Below are positions 1 through 8,159 of a stretch of DNA of 64,000 bases, one piece after another; the first letter of the stretch is position 1, and each line of letters starts with the position of its first letter. Under the pieces are notes generated by a model. It was not told the origin of the DNA. It saw nothing but the letters and a program-made list of their open reading frames with translations, and made no database searches. Source of the DNA: JACKBK01 sp963707275 (GTDB lineage: Bacteria; Chloroflexota; Anaerolineae; JAAEKA01); contig CAVPPH010000006.1 in the NCBI GenBank assembly GCA_963707275.1, forward strand, positions 310,001-374,000. The letters run 5' to 3'. Position numbers and translations under genes: made by a program.

Positions 1-1
1 G

Positions 2-835
2 GCTCGCAAGCTGGGCGTTCAACCCCAGGGGCTTTCCAGAGCCGCCTTCTACATCTTCTCTCCCTGCCTGTTGTTCGACAAGTTCAGCAAGACCGCGCTG
101 TCACCCGCCGACCTGGGACGTATCGCACTTTTTACCGTGCTGGTGATCGCGGGCTCGGGTTTCGTCGCCTGGATCATCTGCGCCGTTGCCGGCTACGGCC
201 GGCCCGCCACCATGGCCTTCATCCTGTGCGTAATCGCAGGCAACACCGGCAACTATGGCCTGCCCGCCAACCAGTTTGCCTTCGGCGAGGTGGCGCTGGA
301 TTCTGCTGTCATCTATTTCTCGATCAGCACATTGATTCTGTCCACGGTGGGCGTTTATCTCGTGGCCTACGGCAAGCGCCAGGCGCGTGACGCTGTACGC
401 AACGTCGTGACCGTGCCGCTGGTCTACGCCGGGCTGGCGGGGCTGCTGGTCTGGGCACTGCACATCCGTGTGCCGCTTCCCATCGAACGGGCAACGGCGC
501 TGGCAGGCCAGGCAGCCGTGCCGGTGATGCTGATCCTGCTGGGCATTCAACTGGCCGGCGTCCGGCTGCGCGACGACCTGGGACGCATCAGCCTGGCAGC
601 AGGAACCAAGCTACTGGTCGCGCCGCTGCTGGGCGTGTTGTTCGCCCAACTTCTGGGGTTGACCGGGATCGTCCGGCAGTCGCTGATTCTCGAATCGGCG
701 ATGCCGACGGCCGTCATGGCAACCGTGCTGACCACCGAATACGAAGCAGCGCCCGAGTTCACCGCGGGCACGGTGCTGGTTTCCACGCTGGCCAGCTTCG
801 TGACCGTTTCCATCGTGCTGGCATTCCTGAGATAA
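2..835 (+). CDS. AEC family transporter (auxin efflux carrier type), 5' partial
   Basis: The frame is open from base 2, so the gene begins outside the window and about 277 residues are visible. The protein is almost entirely hydrophobic, with alternating membrane segments and a typical AEC pattern: an N-terminal FYIFSPCLLF helix, a central GNTGNYGLP motif, and a C-terminal half beginning near PVMLILLGIQL. AEC proteins are secondary carriers in the inner membrane exporting or importing small organic acids; the substrate cannot be told from sequence. A TTG at base 71 is not a believable start because the conserved helix begins before it. The stop lies 3 bases before the next start, so the two genes are probably co-transcribed. 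Confidence 0.85.
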   Translation, partial: ARKLGVQPQGLSRAAFYIFSPCLLFDKFSKTALSPADLGRIALFTVLVIAGSGFVAWIICAVAGYGRPATMAFILCVIAGNTGNYGLPANQFAFGEVALDSAVIYFSISTLILSTVGVYLVAYGKRQARDAVRNVVTVPLVYAGLAGLLVWALHIRVPLPIERATALAGQAAVPVMLILLGIQLAGVRLRDDLGRISLAAGTKLLVAPLLGVLFAQLLGLTGIVRQSLILESAMPTAVMATVLTTEYEAAPEFTAGTVLVSTLASFVTVSIVLAFLR

Positions 836-838
836 CCC

Positions 839-1447
839 GTGAGCAAGAAACGGAACCAACCTAACCTGCACCCGACGCAGCTCCGGTCGCCGGATACTCT
901 GCCGCCGGAGGAGATCGCGGCGCAGCGCGCGCAGACCGAAGCGCAGCAGCAGGCGGCCCAGAATCGCCAGGGACGCGAGCTGCTGATCGAAGGTACCCGC
1001 CTGTTGAACAACGGCGACGCTGCGCAGGCAGCCGCGCGCCTGGAAGAGGCGCTGCGCCTGTTGCCTGACAACCCGGACGCAGCCATCAACCTGGGCGGGG
1101 CCTACATTTTGCAGCGGCGGCACAACAAGGCTGTCCGGGTGCTCGAGTCCGCCAGCCAGCGCCACCCCGAACACGTCATGCTGTGGATCAACCTGGCCGC
1201 GGCCTATCTGGGCACGCTGGAGATCTCCGGCCCGCAGCAGCAAGCGGGCGCTATCAGGGCGTTCGAAAAGGCGTTGGCACTGGATGCACGCGCGCCTCAC
1301 GTCCACTACAACCTCGGCCTGATTTACCACGACCAGGGCGACCTGGATCAGGCGCGCCGGGCTTTCAGTCTCGCGCTGGAGACGGACCCGGACGACCGCG
1401 ACGCGCAGCTCTGGCTTCGTCGCCTGGATCAGACAGAGCAGCGCTGA
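839..1447 (+). CDS. Tetratricopeptide repeat protein
   Basis: A 202-residue protein with a charged, Gln/Ala-rich N-terminal stretch (about residues 1-60) followed by three or four TPR units (residues 55-195). The classic pattern of small and aromatic residues recurs, for example in AAINLGGAYILQRR, MLWINLAAAYLGT and VHYNLGLIYHDQGDLDQAR. TPR arrays form helical scaffolds for protein contacts; the partner is unknown. The GTG start sits 3 bases after the AEC stop. No signal peptide is visible, so it is probably cytoplasmic. Confidence 0.85.
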   Translation: MSKKRNQPNLHPTQLRSPDTLPPEEIAAQRAQTEAQQQAAQNRQGRELLIEGTRLLNNGDAAQAAARLEEALRLLPDNPDAAINLGGAYILQRRHNKAVRVLESASQRHPEHVMLWINLAAAYLGTLEISGPQQQAGAIRAFEKALALDARAPHVHYNLGLIYHDQGDLDQARRAFSLALETDPDDRDAQLWLRRLDQTEQR

Positions 1448-1450
1448 GCC

Positions 1451-2674
1451 ATGCGCAACACCCCCCGCCTGGCGTGGATCATCCTGCTGGTTTCCTTCTC
1501 CATCTGCCTGATGCTGGTCGTGTCAGTGCCGCTGGCAGGAAGCTGGTTTGTCGCTCACAGCGCAACCGACGAACCGGCGCTCTTGCGCGTCACCTCTGGC
1601 ACCATGCTGCTGCTCACCTCCGGGTCGGGCGATCCCATCGCCGTGGTTGACGCGCGCGATGTTGCGCCGGGCACGTTGATCCAGAGCGACCAAAGCTCAC
1701 AGGGCCGCCTGTCGTTTACCCTAAACGGCGCCGCTACCAGCCCCGAAGTCGCCACGGTTCAGATCTACCCGACCGCGCAACTGGCGCTGGAAAGCAACAC
1801 CCAGCCGCGCTTCGGGCTGAGCACCGACCCGCGCCGGATCGCCATCGAGGTGCGCAGCGGGCGGGTGCGCATCAACACCGCCGAGGTCATGCCCACCGGA
1901 CTGGAATTCGCCGTGGTGACGCCGCAGGCGCTGATCGAACTGGGGCCTGGCAGCTTCGCCGTGCAGGTCAGCAACAACGAGACGCAGGTTATCTCGCGCT
2001 TCGGCCAGGCGACTGTGAAGGGCGAAGGTGAGACCGTGGTCATTACAGAGGGCATTGGCACGACGATTGCCACCGACCAGCCTCCCAGCGATCCGGCAGT
2101 GGCGGCTGACAATCTGATCGTCAACGGCGACTTCGAGGAGCCGCTCGGCCCGCCGCAGTGGCTGGTGACGCACTATCCCGAGGACGACCCCAGCGCCGGC
2201 CAGGCAGAGATCATGACCGACAGCGGGCGCAACGTGGTCCGTTTCAGCCGCATCAACCAGCCGCCGACGCACACCGAGGTCGGGATTACCCAGGTGCTGG
2301 CGCGCAACGTCCTGGACTACGAAATGGTCAATCTGCAGCTCGACGTACAACTGCACTGGCAAAGCCTGCCGGGAGCGGGCGAGCAAAGCTCCGAGTTCCC
2401 GCTGATGTTCCGGCTGGACTACGAAGATGTCTACGGCAACCACCAATTCTGGACACACGGGTTCTACTACCGCGATCCACCAGCCCAGTGGGTGGTCACC
2501 GGCGGCGAGCAGATTCCACAGGACACCTGGTTCCCCTTCGAGAGCGGCAACCTGACTGAACGCTTGCAGCAGCAGGGCCTGCCGCCGCCCGCCAAGCTCA
2601 ACTACCTCAAGATCTACGCCTCGGGCCACAACTACGACAGCATGGCTGCGGAGGTTCGCATCGTTGCCCGCTAG
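1451..2674 (+). CDS. Membrane-anchored FecR-like domain protein
   Basis: A 407-residue protein with one N-terminal membrane anchor (about residues 8-30), then an extracytoplasmic beta-rich region (about 45-205) resembling a FecR domain: a segment with LLRVTSGTMLL, then IEVRSGRVRIN, then FAVVTPQALIELGPGSFAV. FecR-like domains are periplasmic or extracellular sensor or scaffold modules. Residues 215-407 look like a jelly-roll carbohydrate-binding-type module (starts NLIVNGDFEEP). It starts 3 bases after the TPR gene stop and overlaps the next gene, so it belongs to the same operon. A role in sensing or assembling surface polymers is inference. Confidence 0.65.
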   Translation: MRNTPRLAWIILLVSFSICLMLVVSVPLAGSWFVAHSATDEPALLRVTSGTMLLLTSGSGDPIAVVDARDVAPGTLIQSDQSSQGRLSFTLNGAATSPEVATVQIYPTAQLALESNTQPRFGLSTDPRRIAIEVRSGRVRINTAEVMPTGLEFAVVTPQALIELGPGSFAVQVSNNETQVISRFGQATVKGEGETVVITEGIGTTIATDQPPSDPAVAADNLIVNGDFEEPLGPPQWLVTHYPEDDPSAGQAEIMTDSGRNVVRFSRINQPPTHTEVGITQVLARNVLDYEMVNLQLDVQLHWQSLPGAGEQSSEFPLMFRLDYEDVYGNHQFWTHGFYYRDPPAQWVVTGGEQIPQDTWFPFESGNLTERLQQQGLPPPAKLNYLKIYASGHNYDSMAAEVRIVAR

Positions 2675-4481
2675 GAACGGTGGGGGCGAATACATAGCCG
2701 GCGGCTGGACGGCGCAGGCAAGACGCTGGCTGCCGCTGGCCGCGGTGCTTCTTTACCTGTTGCTGGCGCTGCCACAGCTCGACCTGCCTGGCCTGCACTA
2801 CGACGAAGCCAAAGAGGCAGGCATCAACGCGCTGGAGATGTTGCAGCACCAAAACGTACAGGCCTTCCGCTCGGCCGGCGTGCAGATCGGCCCTCTCTTC
2901 CTGCCGATCATGGTGCAGGACTACATCGGCGCGCTGAACGTCTACCTGGCGTTGCCGTTCATCGGCGCGCTGGGAGCGACCGTGACCGCGCTGCGACTGC
3001 TGGCCGTGGCCTGCGGTCTGGCGACCCTGCTGCTGACATGGCAACTGGGCGACGAGTTGGGCAGGCTGGCAGGCAATCCGCGGCCGTGGACAGGCGGCCT
3101 AGCTGCGCTGCTGCTGGCGGTCAGCCCCAGCTTCCTGTTCTGGAGCCGCCAGGGCATCTTCGTAACCAACATCGTGGTCACTCTGGCGGTCGCGACCGTC
3201 TGGGCCTTCACGCGCTGGCGACGCTCCCACCGCGCCGGTTGGCTCTACACCGCCGCGTTCCTGGCCGGCCTCGGCCTGTGGGCCAAGCTGCTGTTCGTCT
3301 GGGTTCTCGGCGCGCTGGTCGGCGTGATCGTGGTGGTGTGGGCGGTAGGAAAGATTAGACGCAAGGAAACTGAGGGAAAGGAGGGAAACGAAGGAAAAGC
3401 GGAAACCGTCCCATCCCGTCCCCAGCCCCCAGTCCCCAGCCCCCAATCCCCGCACCCTACACCCCACCCCCTACGCCCCACCCTCATCGCCGCGCTTTGC
3501 TTCCTGCTGGGATTGTCACCGCTGATCCTGTTCAACCAGCAGACGGGCGGCACGCTGAACGCGGTGTTTGGCAACCTGGGGCAGAGCTACTACGGCGTCA
3601 ACAACGCCGATTTTCTCGCCAACCTGAGCGTGCGCGCCGGGCAACTGGTGACGCTGCTGCGCGGCGATCATTTCTGGTATCTCGGCGGGCCGTTTGCCAA
3701 CGGCTGGGCGGCCCCGCTGGCAGCAGCGCTGATCGTCGCCGCCGTGGTGGCCGCGTTGACGACTTTGCGTCGCCGCGGCCAGACACGCGCCGCGGCGACG
3801 CTGGGCGCAGTGCTGCTCTTCGTGGCGCTGCTGGTGGTGCAGTCCAGCTTCACCGTCTCCGACCTGTTCATCACCCACTACGCGATCGTGCAGCCCTTCG
3901 TGCTGTTGCTGCCGGCGCTGGCCGTGGAGGTGTTGCTGCTGGCAGCGCGTAGTGTCGAAGGGTTCACAAACGGCCGCGTCTGGCGAGTCGTCGCTGTGCT
4001 GGGCGCGCTGGCGCTGACGCTGTGGCTGGCCGGCGACATGCGCACGGACGTGCGCTACCACCGTGCGCTGGCCGAGACGGGCGGCCACGCCAGCCACTCC
4101 GATGCCATCCAGCGTCTGGCCGAGTGGCTCGATCAGGAGAACGCCGCGCAGCCGCTGGCGCTGGACTGGGGCATCGATGCGCCGGTGCGCTATCTGACCG
4201 GCAACCGGGTCCAGCCGCTGGAGGTGTTCGGCTACGAGCGCATCGATGAGCCGGACGCCGGGTTTGCGGCGCGCGTCGAACCGTTGCTGGACGATCCCGA
4301 CCGGTTGGTTGTGCTGCATGCGGACGAAGACATGGTCTTCCGCGGCCGCCGCACCGCGCTGGAGACCCTGACCGCCCAACACGGTCTCATGGTCGAGGAG
4401 GTAGCGACGTTCGCAGAACGCAGCGGCCGGCCAGTATTCGTCGTTCTGCGCCTGCGCCCGAACGCCACGGCGGACTTGTAA
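2664..4481 (+). CDS. Polytopic membrane glycosyltransferase (GT39/ArnT/PMT-like)
   Basis: A 605-residue protein with about ten to twelve hydrophobic helices. After the first helix comes LHYDEAKEAG, matching the acidic loop found in GT-C enzymes of the ArnT/PMT type, which transfer sugars from polyprenyl-phosphate donors outside the membrane. The TTG start overlaps the previous gene by 11 bases. Residues about 229-270 are a strongly charged then proline-rich insertion (bases 3350-3482, C-rich on the + strand) unlike the rest of the protein; it lies in a cytoplasmic or extracellular loop and may be an inserted intergenic-type repeat. Family is likely; the substrate is unknown. Confidence 0.75.
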   Translation: MPARNGGGEYIAGGWTAQARRWLPLAAVLLYLLLALPQLDLPGLHYDEAKEAGINALEMLQHQNVQAFRSAGVQIGPLFLPIMVQDYIGALNVYLALPFIGALGATVTALRLLAVACGLATLLLTWQLGDELGRLAGNPRPWTGGLAALLLAVSPSFLFWSRQGIFVTNIVVTLAVATVWAFTRWRRSHRAGWLYTAAFLAGLGLWAKLLFVWVLGALVGVIVVVWAVGKIRRKETEGKEGNEGKAETVPSRPQPPVPSPQSPHPTPHPLRPTLIAALCFLLGLSPLILFNQQTGGTLNAVFGNLGQSYYGVNNADFLANLSVRAGQLVTLLRGDHFWYLGGPFANGWAAPLAAALIVAAVVAALTTLRRRGQTRAAATLGAVLLFVALLVVQSSFTVSDLFITHYAIVQPFVLLLPALAVEVLLLAARSVEGFTNGRVWRVVAVLGALALTLWLAGDMRTDVRYHRALAETGGHASHSDAIQRLAEWLDQENAAQPLALDWGIDAPVRYLTGNRVQPLEVFGYERIDEPDAGFAARVEPLLDDPDRLVVLHADEDMVFRGRRTALETLTAQHGLMVEEVATFAERSGRPVFVVLRLRPNATADL

Positions 4482-4504
4482 GGCGGTTTTGCTAAACCGC
4501 CTTA
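4479..4504 (+). terminator. Hairpin after the glycosyltransferase gene
   Basis: A perfect 11-bp inverted repeat (TAAGGCGGTTT / AAACCGCCTTA) with a 4-base loop overlaps the stop codon. The 3' arm is not followed by a clear T run, so termination is plausible but not proven. A degenerate copy (GGGCGG..CCGCCC) lies at 4549-4571, suggesting a dispersed palindromic repeat. Confidence 0.5.
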
Positions 4505-4660
4505 CGCACTCGCTCAATTCCCCTTGCCCGCTCTCAACCAGCGCAGCGGGCGGCTTTCCCAAACCGCCCTACATCAGGTCAACCGGCCGGAAGTCTGTCT
4601 GTGAATTCGTGTATTCGTGTTCGCGGAGCATTCGTGGATGGCACAGCCCCCAGCAAAAAC
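4505..4660. other. Intergenic stretch between convergent genes
   Basis: No credible gene. It holds a second GGGCGG/CCGCCC palindrome (4549-4571) and a short AT-richer tract with repeated ATTCGTG words (about 4600-4636), a word also seen near 39240-39300. Confidence 0.5.
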
Positions 4661-4685
4661 AGCCCCGCTCTGATCGAGCGGGGCT
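4661..4685 (-). terminator. Rho-independent-type terminator of korAB
   Basis: A perfect 10-bp stem (AGCCCCGCTC / GAGCGGGGCT) with a 5-base loop. Read on the minus strand it is followed by GTTTTTGC, a short T run, and lies 46 bases past the korB stop. Confidence 0.75.
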
Positions 4686-4730
4686 GTTGAATTTCATGAA
4701 AAGCGGGCCGGCCAGCAAAGGCTGCCTGAC

Positions 4731-5795
4731 CTATTCGCCTTGAAACTGGTGGTGACCGTTATGGCCGTTCTGACCGGTATCCGGAACGGTCCAGATCTCG
4801 TCGTCGGCGCGGTAGAGATCCTGCAAGCGACCCACGCCTTTTGCCTTCTGCGCGTGATGCACCTGGCTCATCACGCCCTGCTCGTAGGAAATGTGATCCA
4901 CGTCGCGGAACACACCCATTGGCACAGGGAACTCGGGGTTGGCCAGCCGGCTGAGCATGAACGCCATGCTGGGCGTTTCCAGGTGCTCGTCGTGCACCAG
5001 AATATCTTCCGGGCTGACGTCGGCCAGTGAGACAACTTCGGGATCGAAGATACTTCCCATACGGATGCCCTTGTCGCTGTTCTTGCCGAAGATCATCGGT
5101 TTGCCATGCTCCAGCAGCAGCCGGTTGTCGTCCTTGGTGGCGCGGTCGGTGACGTCAGAAAACGTGCCGTCGTTGAAGATCAGGCAGTTCTGGTAGACCT
5201 CAACAAACGACGTGCCCTTGTGCGCCGCAGCGCGGTGCAACACCTCGCCCATGTGCTTCAGCTCGACATCCACCGTGCGCGCCACAAAGGTCGCCTCCGA
5301 TGCCAGCGCCACGCTGATCGGGTTGAAGGCGCTCTCCAGCGACCCCATCGGCGATGACTTGGTGCGCGTGCCCGGCAGCGACGTGGGCGAGTACTGCCCC
5401 TTGGTCAGGCCGTAGATGCGGTTGTTGAACAGGATGATGTTCAGGTCGATGTTGCGGCGCATGGCATGGATCAGGTGGTTGCCGCCGATGGAGAGGCCGT
5501 CGCCGTCGCCGGTGATGACGAACACCGTCAGATCGGGGTTGGCCAACTTGAGGCCGGTGGCCAGCGTCGGCGCGCGGCCGTGGATGCTGTGGATGCCGTA
5601 GGTGTCCATGTAATACGGGAAACGGCTGGAGCAGCCGATGCCCGAGATGAAGACGATATTCTCGCGTGGGATGCCCAGTTCGGGCATCACCTTCTGCATC
5701 TGGGCCAGGATCGCGTAGTCGCCGCAGCCGGGGCACCAGCGCACAGCCTGGTCGGAGACAAAGTCCTTGCGTGTCAGTTGAATCGTGTCACTCAT
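4731..5795 (-). CDS. korB: 2-oxoacid:ferredoxin oxidoreductase, beta subunit
   Basis: A 354-residue intact protein. It shows WCPGCGDY near the N-terminus and the thiamine-pyrophosphate/Mg site around residues 95-130 (ITGDGDGLSIGGNH, then ILFNNRIYGLTKGQYSPTS). This subunit binds TPP and, with the alpha subunit, oxidatively decarboxylates a 2-oxoacid (2-oxoglutarate or pyruvate type) to acyl-CoA while reducing ferredoxin. The ATG is preceded by GGAGGAAACA, a strong ribosome site, and overlaps the korA stop by 4 bases (ATGA), which argues for translational coupling. Substrate choice between 2-oxoglutarate and other oxoacids cannot be fixed here. Confidence 0.9.
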   Translation of the reverse strand: MSDTIQLTRKDFVSDQAVRWCPGCGDYAILAQMQKVMPELGIPRENIVFISGIGCSSRFPYYMDTYGIHSIHGRAPTLATGLKLANPDLTVFVITGDGDGLSIGGNHLIHAMRRNIDLNIILFNNRIYGLTKGQYSPTSLPGTRTKSSPMGSLESAFNPISVALASEATFVARTVDVELKHMGEVLHRAAAHKGTSFVEVYQNCLIFNDGTFSDVTDRATKDDNRLLLEHGKPMIFGKNSDKGIRMGSIFDPEVVSLADVSPEDILVHDEHLETPSMAFMLSRLANPEFPVPMGVFRDVDHISYEQGVMSQVHHAQKAKGVGRLQDLYRADDEIWTVPDTGQNGHNGHHQFQGE

Positions 5796-7682
5796 TGTTT
5801 CCTCCGCCTAGTCCTGCCGTACTCAGAATCTCGTCGATCTTGTTGTCAAGCTCGCTGATCTTGAAGGGGCGTCCGCGCACCTTTGGCATGGAGATCACCG
5901 GCCTCAGATAGCGGGCCTTGAGCAGCATGGCAAGCTGGCCCATGTTCATCTCCGGCACCAGGATCTTGTCGAAGCGCTCCATGATCTCGCCCAGGTTGCG
6001 CGGGAAGGGGTTGAGGTGGCGCAGATGCACCGTACCGACCGATTGACCGGCCTTGTAGGCCCGATCGACAGCCTGGTGAATGGCGCCGTAGGAACTGCCC
6101 CAACCAATAACCAGCAGCTCACCCTCTTGCGCACCGAACACTTCCAGCGGCTCGATCCAGTCGGCCAGCTTGGCCACCTTCTCGGCCCGGTCACGGATCA
6201 TGCGGTCGTGATGCTCCGGCACGTAGGAGACGTTGCCAGTGCCAGGCGCCTTGGCCAGGCCGCCGATGCGGTGCTCCAGGCCGGCTGTGCCGGGGATAGC
6301 CCAGGGCCGCCCAAACGTCTCGGGATCGCGGCCGTAGGGCAGGAACTCGTCGCCGTCCTGCTCCGCCGAAGCGGAAGGATGATTCACCGCGATCTTCTCG
6401 AACTGGCTGGGGTCGGGCAGCGGCCATGGCTCGGCGCTGTTGGCCAGATACCCGTCCGACAGGATGATCACCGGCGACATGCTGCGCACGGCGATGCGAA
6501 ACGCCTCGACGGCGATGTTGAAGCAGTCGGCCGGCGATTTGGGCGCCAGCACCGGGATCGGGCTTTCACCGTTGCGGCCAAACATAGCCTGCAACAGGTC
6601 GGACTGCTCAGGCTTGGTAGGCATGCCCGTGCTGGGACCGCCGCGCTGCACGTCAACGATCACCATGGGCAATTCCAGAACGATGGCCAGATTCATGGCT
6701 TCGCTCTTCAGCGCCAGGCCGGGGCCGCTGGTGCCGGTGGCGGCAAACGCGCCGCCGAAGGCCGCTCCGATGGTCGCGCCCATGGCTGCGATCTCGTCCT
6801 CAGCCTGGAAGGTGCGCACATCGTACTGCTTCAGCCCGGCCAGGAAGTGCAGAATGTCGGTGGCCGGCGTGATGGGATAGGTGCAATAGACCAGCGGCTT
6901 GTCGGCCAGTTGGGCAGCCGTCACCAGGCCAAGCGCGGTGGCCTCGTTGCCTGTGACCTTGCGGTAGTTGCCCGGTGGCAGCTCGGCCGGCTTGATCTTG
7001 TAACGGGTCGAGAACGCCTCGGTGGTGTCGCCGAAATGGTAGCCGAACTCCAGCGCGCGCCGGTTGGCCTGCAGCACTGGCGGCTTCTTGGCGAACTTCT
7101 CCTCGATCCAGGCCAACGTGTTATCCAACGGCCGGTCGTAGATCCAGAAGGTCAGCCCGAGGGCAAAGAAGTTGCGTGAGCGATCGACTTCCTTGGTGGA
7201 CAGCCCTTCGATGTCCTCCACCGCGTAGCGGTTCAGAGTCGTGATCGGCACCCTGTGAACATGAAAGTTGCGCAGCGCGCCGTCGTCCAGCGGGTTGGAG
7301 TCGTACTCGGCCTTGCGCAGATTGCCGGCCGTGAACTCGTCGGTGTTGATGATGATCGTCCCGCCCGGCATCATATCAGGCAGGCTGGCTTTGAGAGCCG
7401 CCGGGTTCATCGCCACCAACACGTGCGGCTCGTCGCCGGGCGTGAAGAATGTCCTGGCTTGACAGGTGAACCTGGAAACCGCTTACACCGGCCGGGGTGC
7501 CGGCGGGCGCGCGTATCTCGGCCGGGTAGTCGGGCAGCGTGCTGATGTCGTTGCCGAAAATTGCCGCAGTGTTGGTGAACTGCGTGCCGGTGAGCTGCAT
7601 ACCATCGCCGGAGTCGCCCGCGAAGCGAATGACAACCTCTTCGATCTCTTCAACATGCACCGGCTTAAGATGTCTCAGCCAT
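5788..7682 (-). CDS. korA: 2-oxoacid:ferredoxin oxidoreductase, alpha (gamma-alpha fused) subunit; frameshifted as assembled
   Basis: About 630 residues. The N-terminal gamma domain shows VIRFAGDSGDGMQLTG and LPDYPAEIRAPAGT; the alpha domain shows YCTYPITPATDIL, FQAEDEIAAMGA and GTSGPGLALKSEAMN, all typical of KorA/VorB-type fused subunits. The frame breaks near 7445 (after SSQDI; the next frame continues TPGDEPHVLVAMNPAAL), needing a one-base correction. A second indel just after the start is likely: an ATG at 7682 with AAGGAGAAGAGC upstream gives MAET then runs out of frame with KPVHVEEIEEV; removing one T joins them. If the upstream shift is rejected, a GTG inside KPVHVEE could be the start. 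Confidence 0.88.
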
Positions 7683-7754
7683 GCTCTTCTCCTTACAAGG
7701 TCATAGAAGCAAAATGGAGCAGACACATCAAAAACGCGCCTGCACCTTGTTTCT

Positions 7755-7783
7755 GTTATACCACAGCTCGCTGGCTGTGTCTG
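7755..7783 (-). promoter_or_regulatory. Predicted sigma70-type promoter for korAB
   Basis: On the minus strand a TATAAC -10 box (plus 7755-7760) preceded by TGTGG lies 17 bases from CAGACA (plus 7778-7783; 4 of 6 matches to TTGACA). It would start transcription about 65 bases before the korA ATG at 7682. The same CTGTGGTATAA string is seen upstream of secA. Confidence 0.5.
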
Positions 7784-7975
7784 CTGAATGCTTTACAATC
7801 CGCCCACCAGGCCAGTGCCCGAAGGAAAAGAATCCGGCCAGTGGGCCGGTTCCTTGTGCAAAAGGCTGGCACACATGGCCAGAGATTGGCGAGCGTTGGT
7901 AGCGTGTGGGAGTATAGCACGCAACCATACCGGTGTCAAAGCTATTGGGTGCATTGGGAGCAGATGCCTCTGCTC

Positions 7976-8022
7976 GTAGTAGGCGCTTCAGCGCCGCAGA
8001 ACGGCGCTGAAGCGCCTACTAC
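7976..8022. repeat. Perfect 21-bp inverted repeat
   Basis: The arms 7976-7996 and 8002-8022 are exact reverse complements around a 5-base loop CAGAA. It sits in the 370-bp gap between divergent korA and the antiporter gene. The core GGCGCT/AGCGCC type is that of dispersed REP-like palindromes. No T run follows. The rest of 7784-7975 shows no gene. Confidence 0.85.
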
Positions 8023-8051
8023 GAACTAACCGGGTTCAGGCGCACCCTTCG

Positions 8052-8080
8052 TTGACAAAGACGCGGGCGTATGTTACAAC
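8052..8080 (+). promoter_or_regulatory. Predicted promoter of the antiporter gene
   Basis: TTGACA (8052-8057), exactly matching the -35 consensus, is 17 bases from TACAAC (8075-8080). A transcript from about 8087 rules out the upstream start codons in the same frame and supports a start at 8160. Confidence 0.6.
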
Positions 8081-8159
8081 TAGGCCACTACGGACCCGGC
8101 GACTTCCGATGTCTGGGTCTACGGTTTTCCAGACAGTCCCCCTGTCGAGAAAGGCATCG

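Noticed and set aside
101..550. Antisense open frames under most high-GC genes
   Set aside because: They are low-complexity His/Gln/Arg-rich shadows of the codon bias of the real genes on the other strand, without ribosome sites or domains.
8052..8159. Upstream start of the antiporter
   Set aside because: It begins inside the predicted -35 box and adds a non-membrane, Arg-rich leader.
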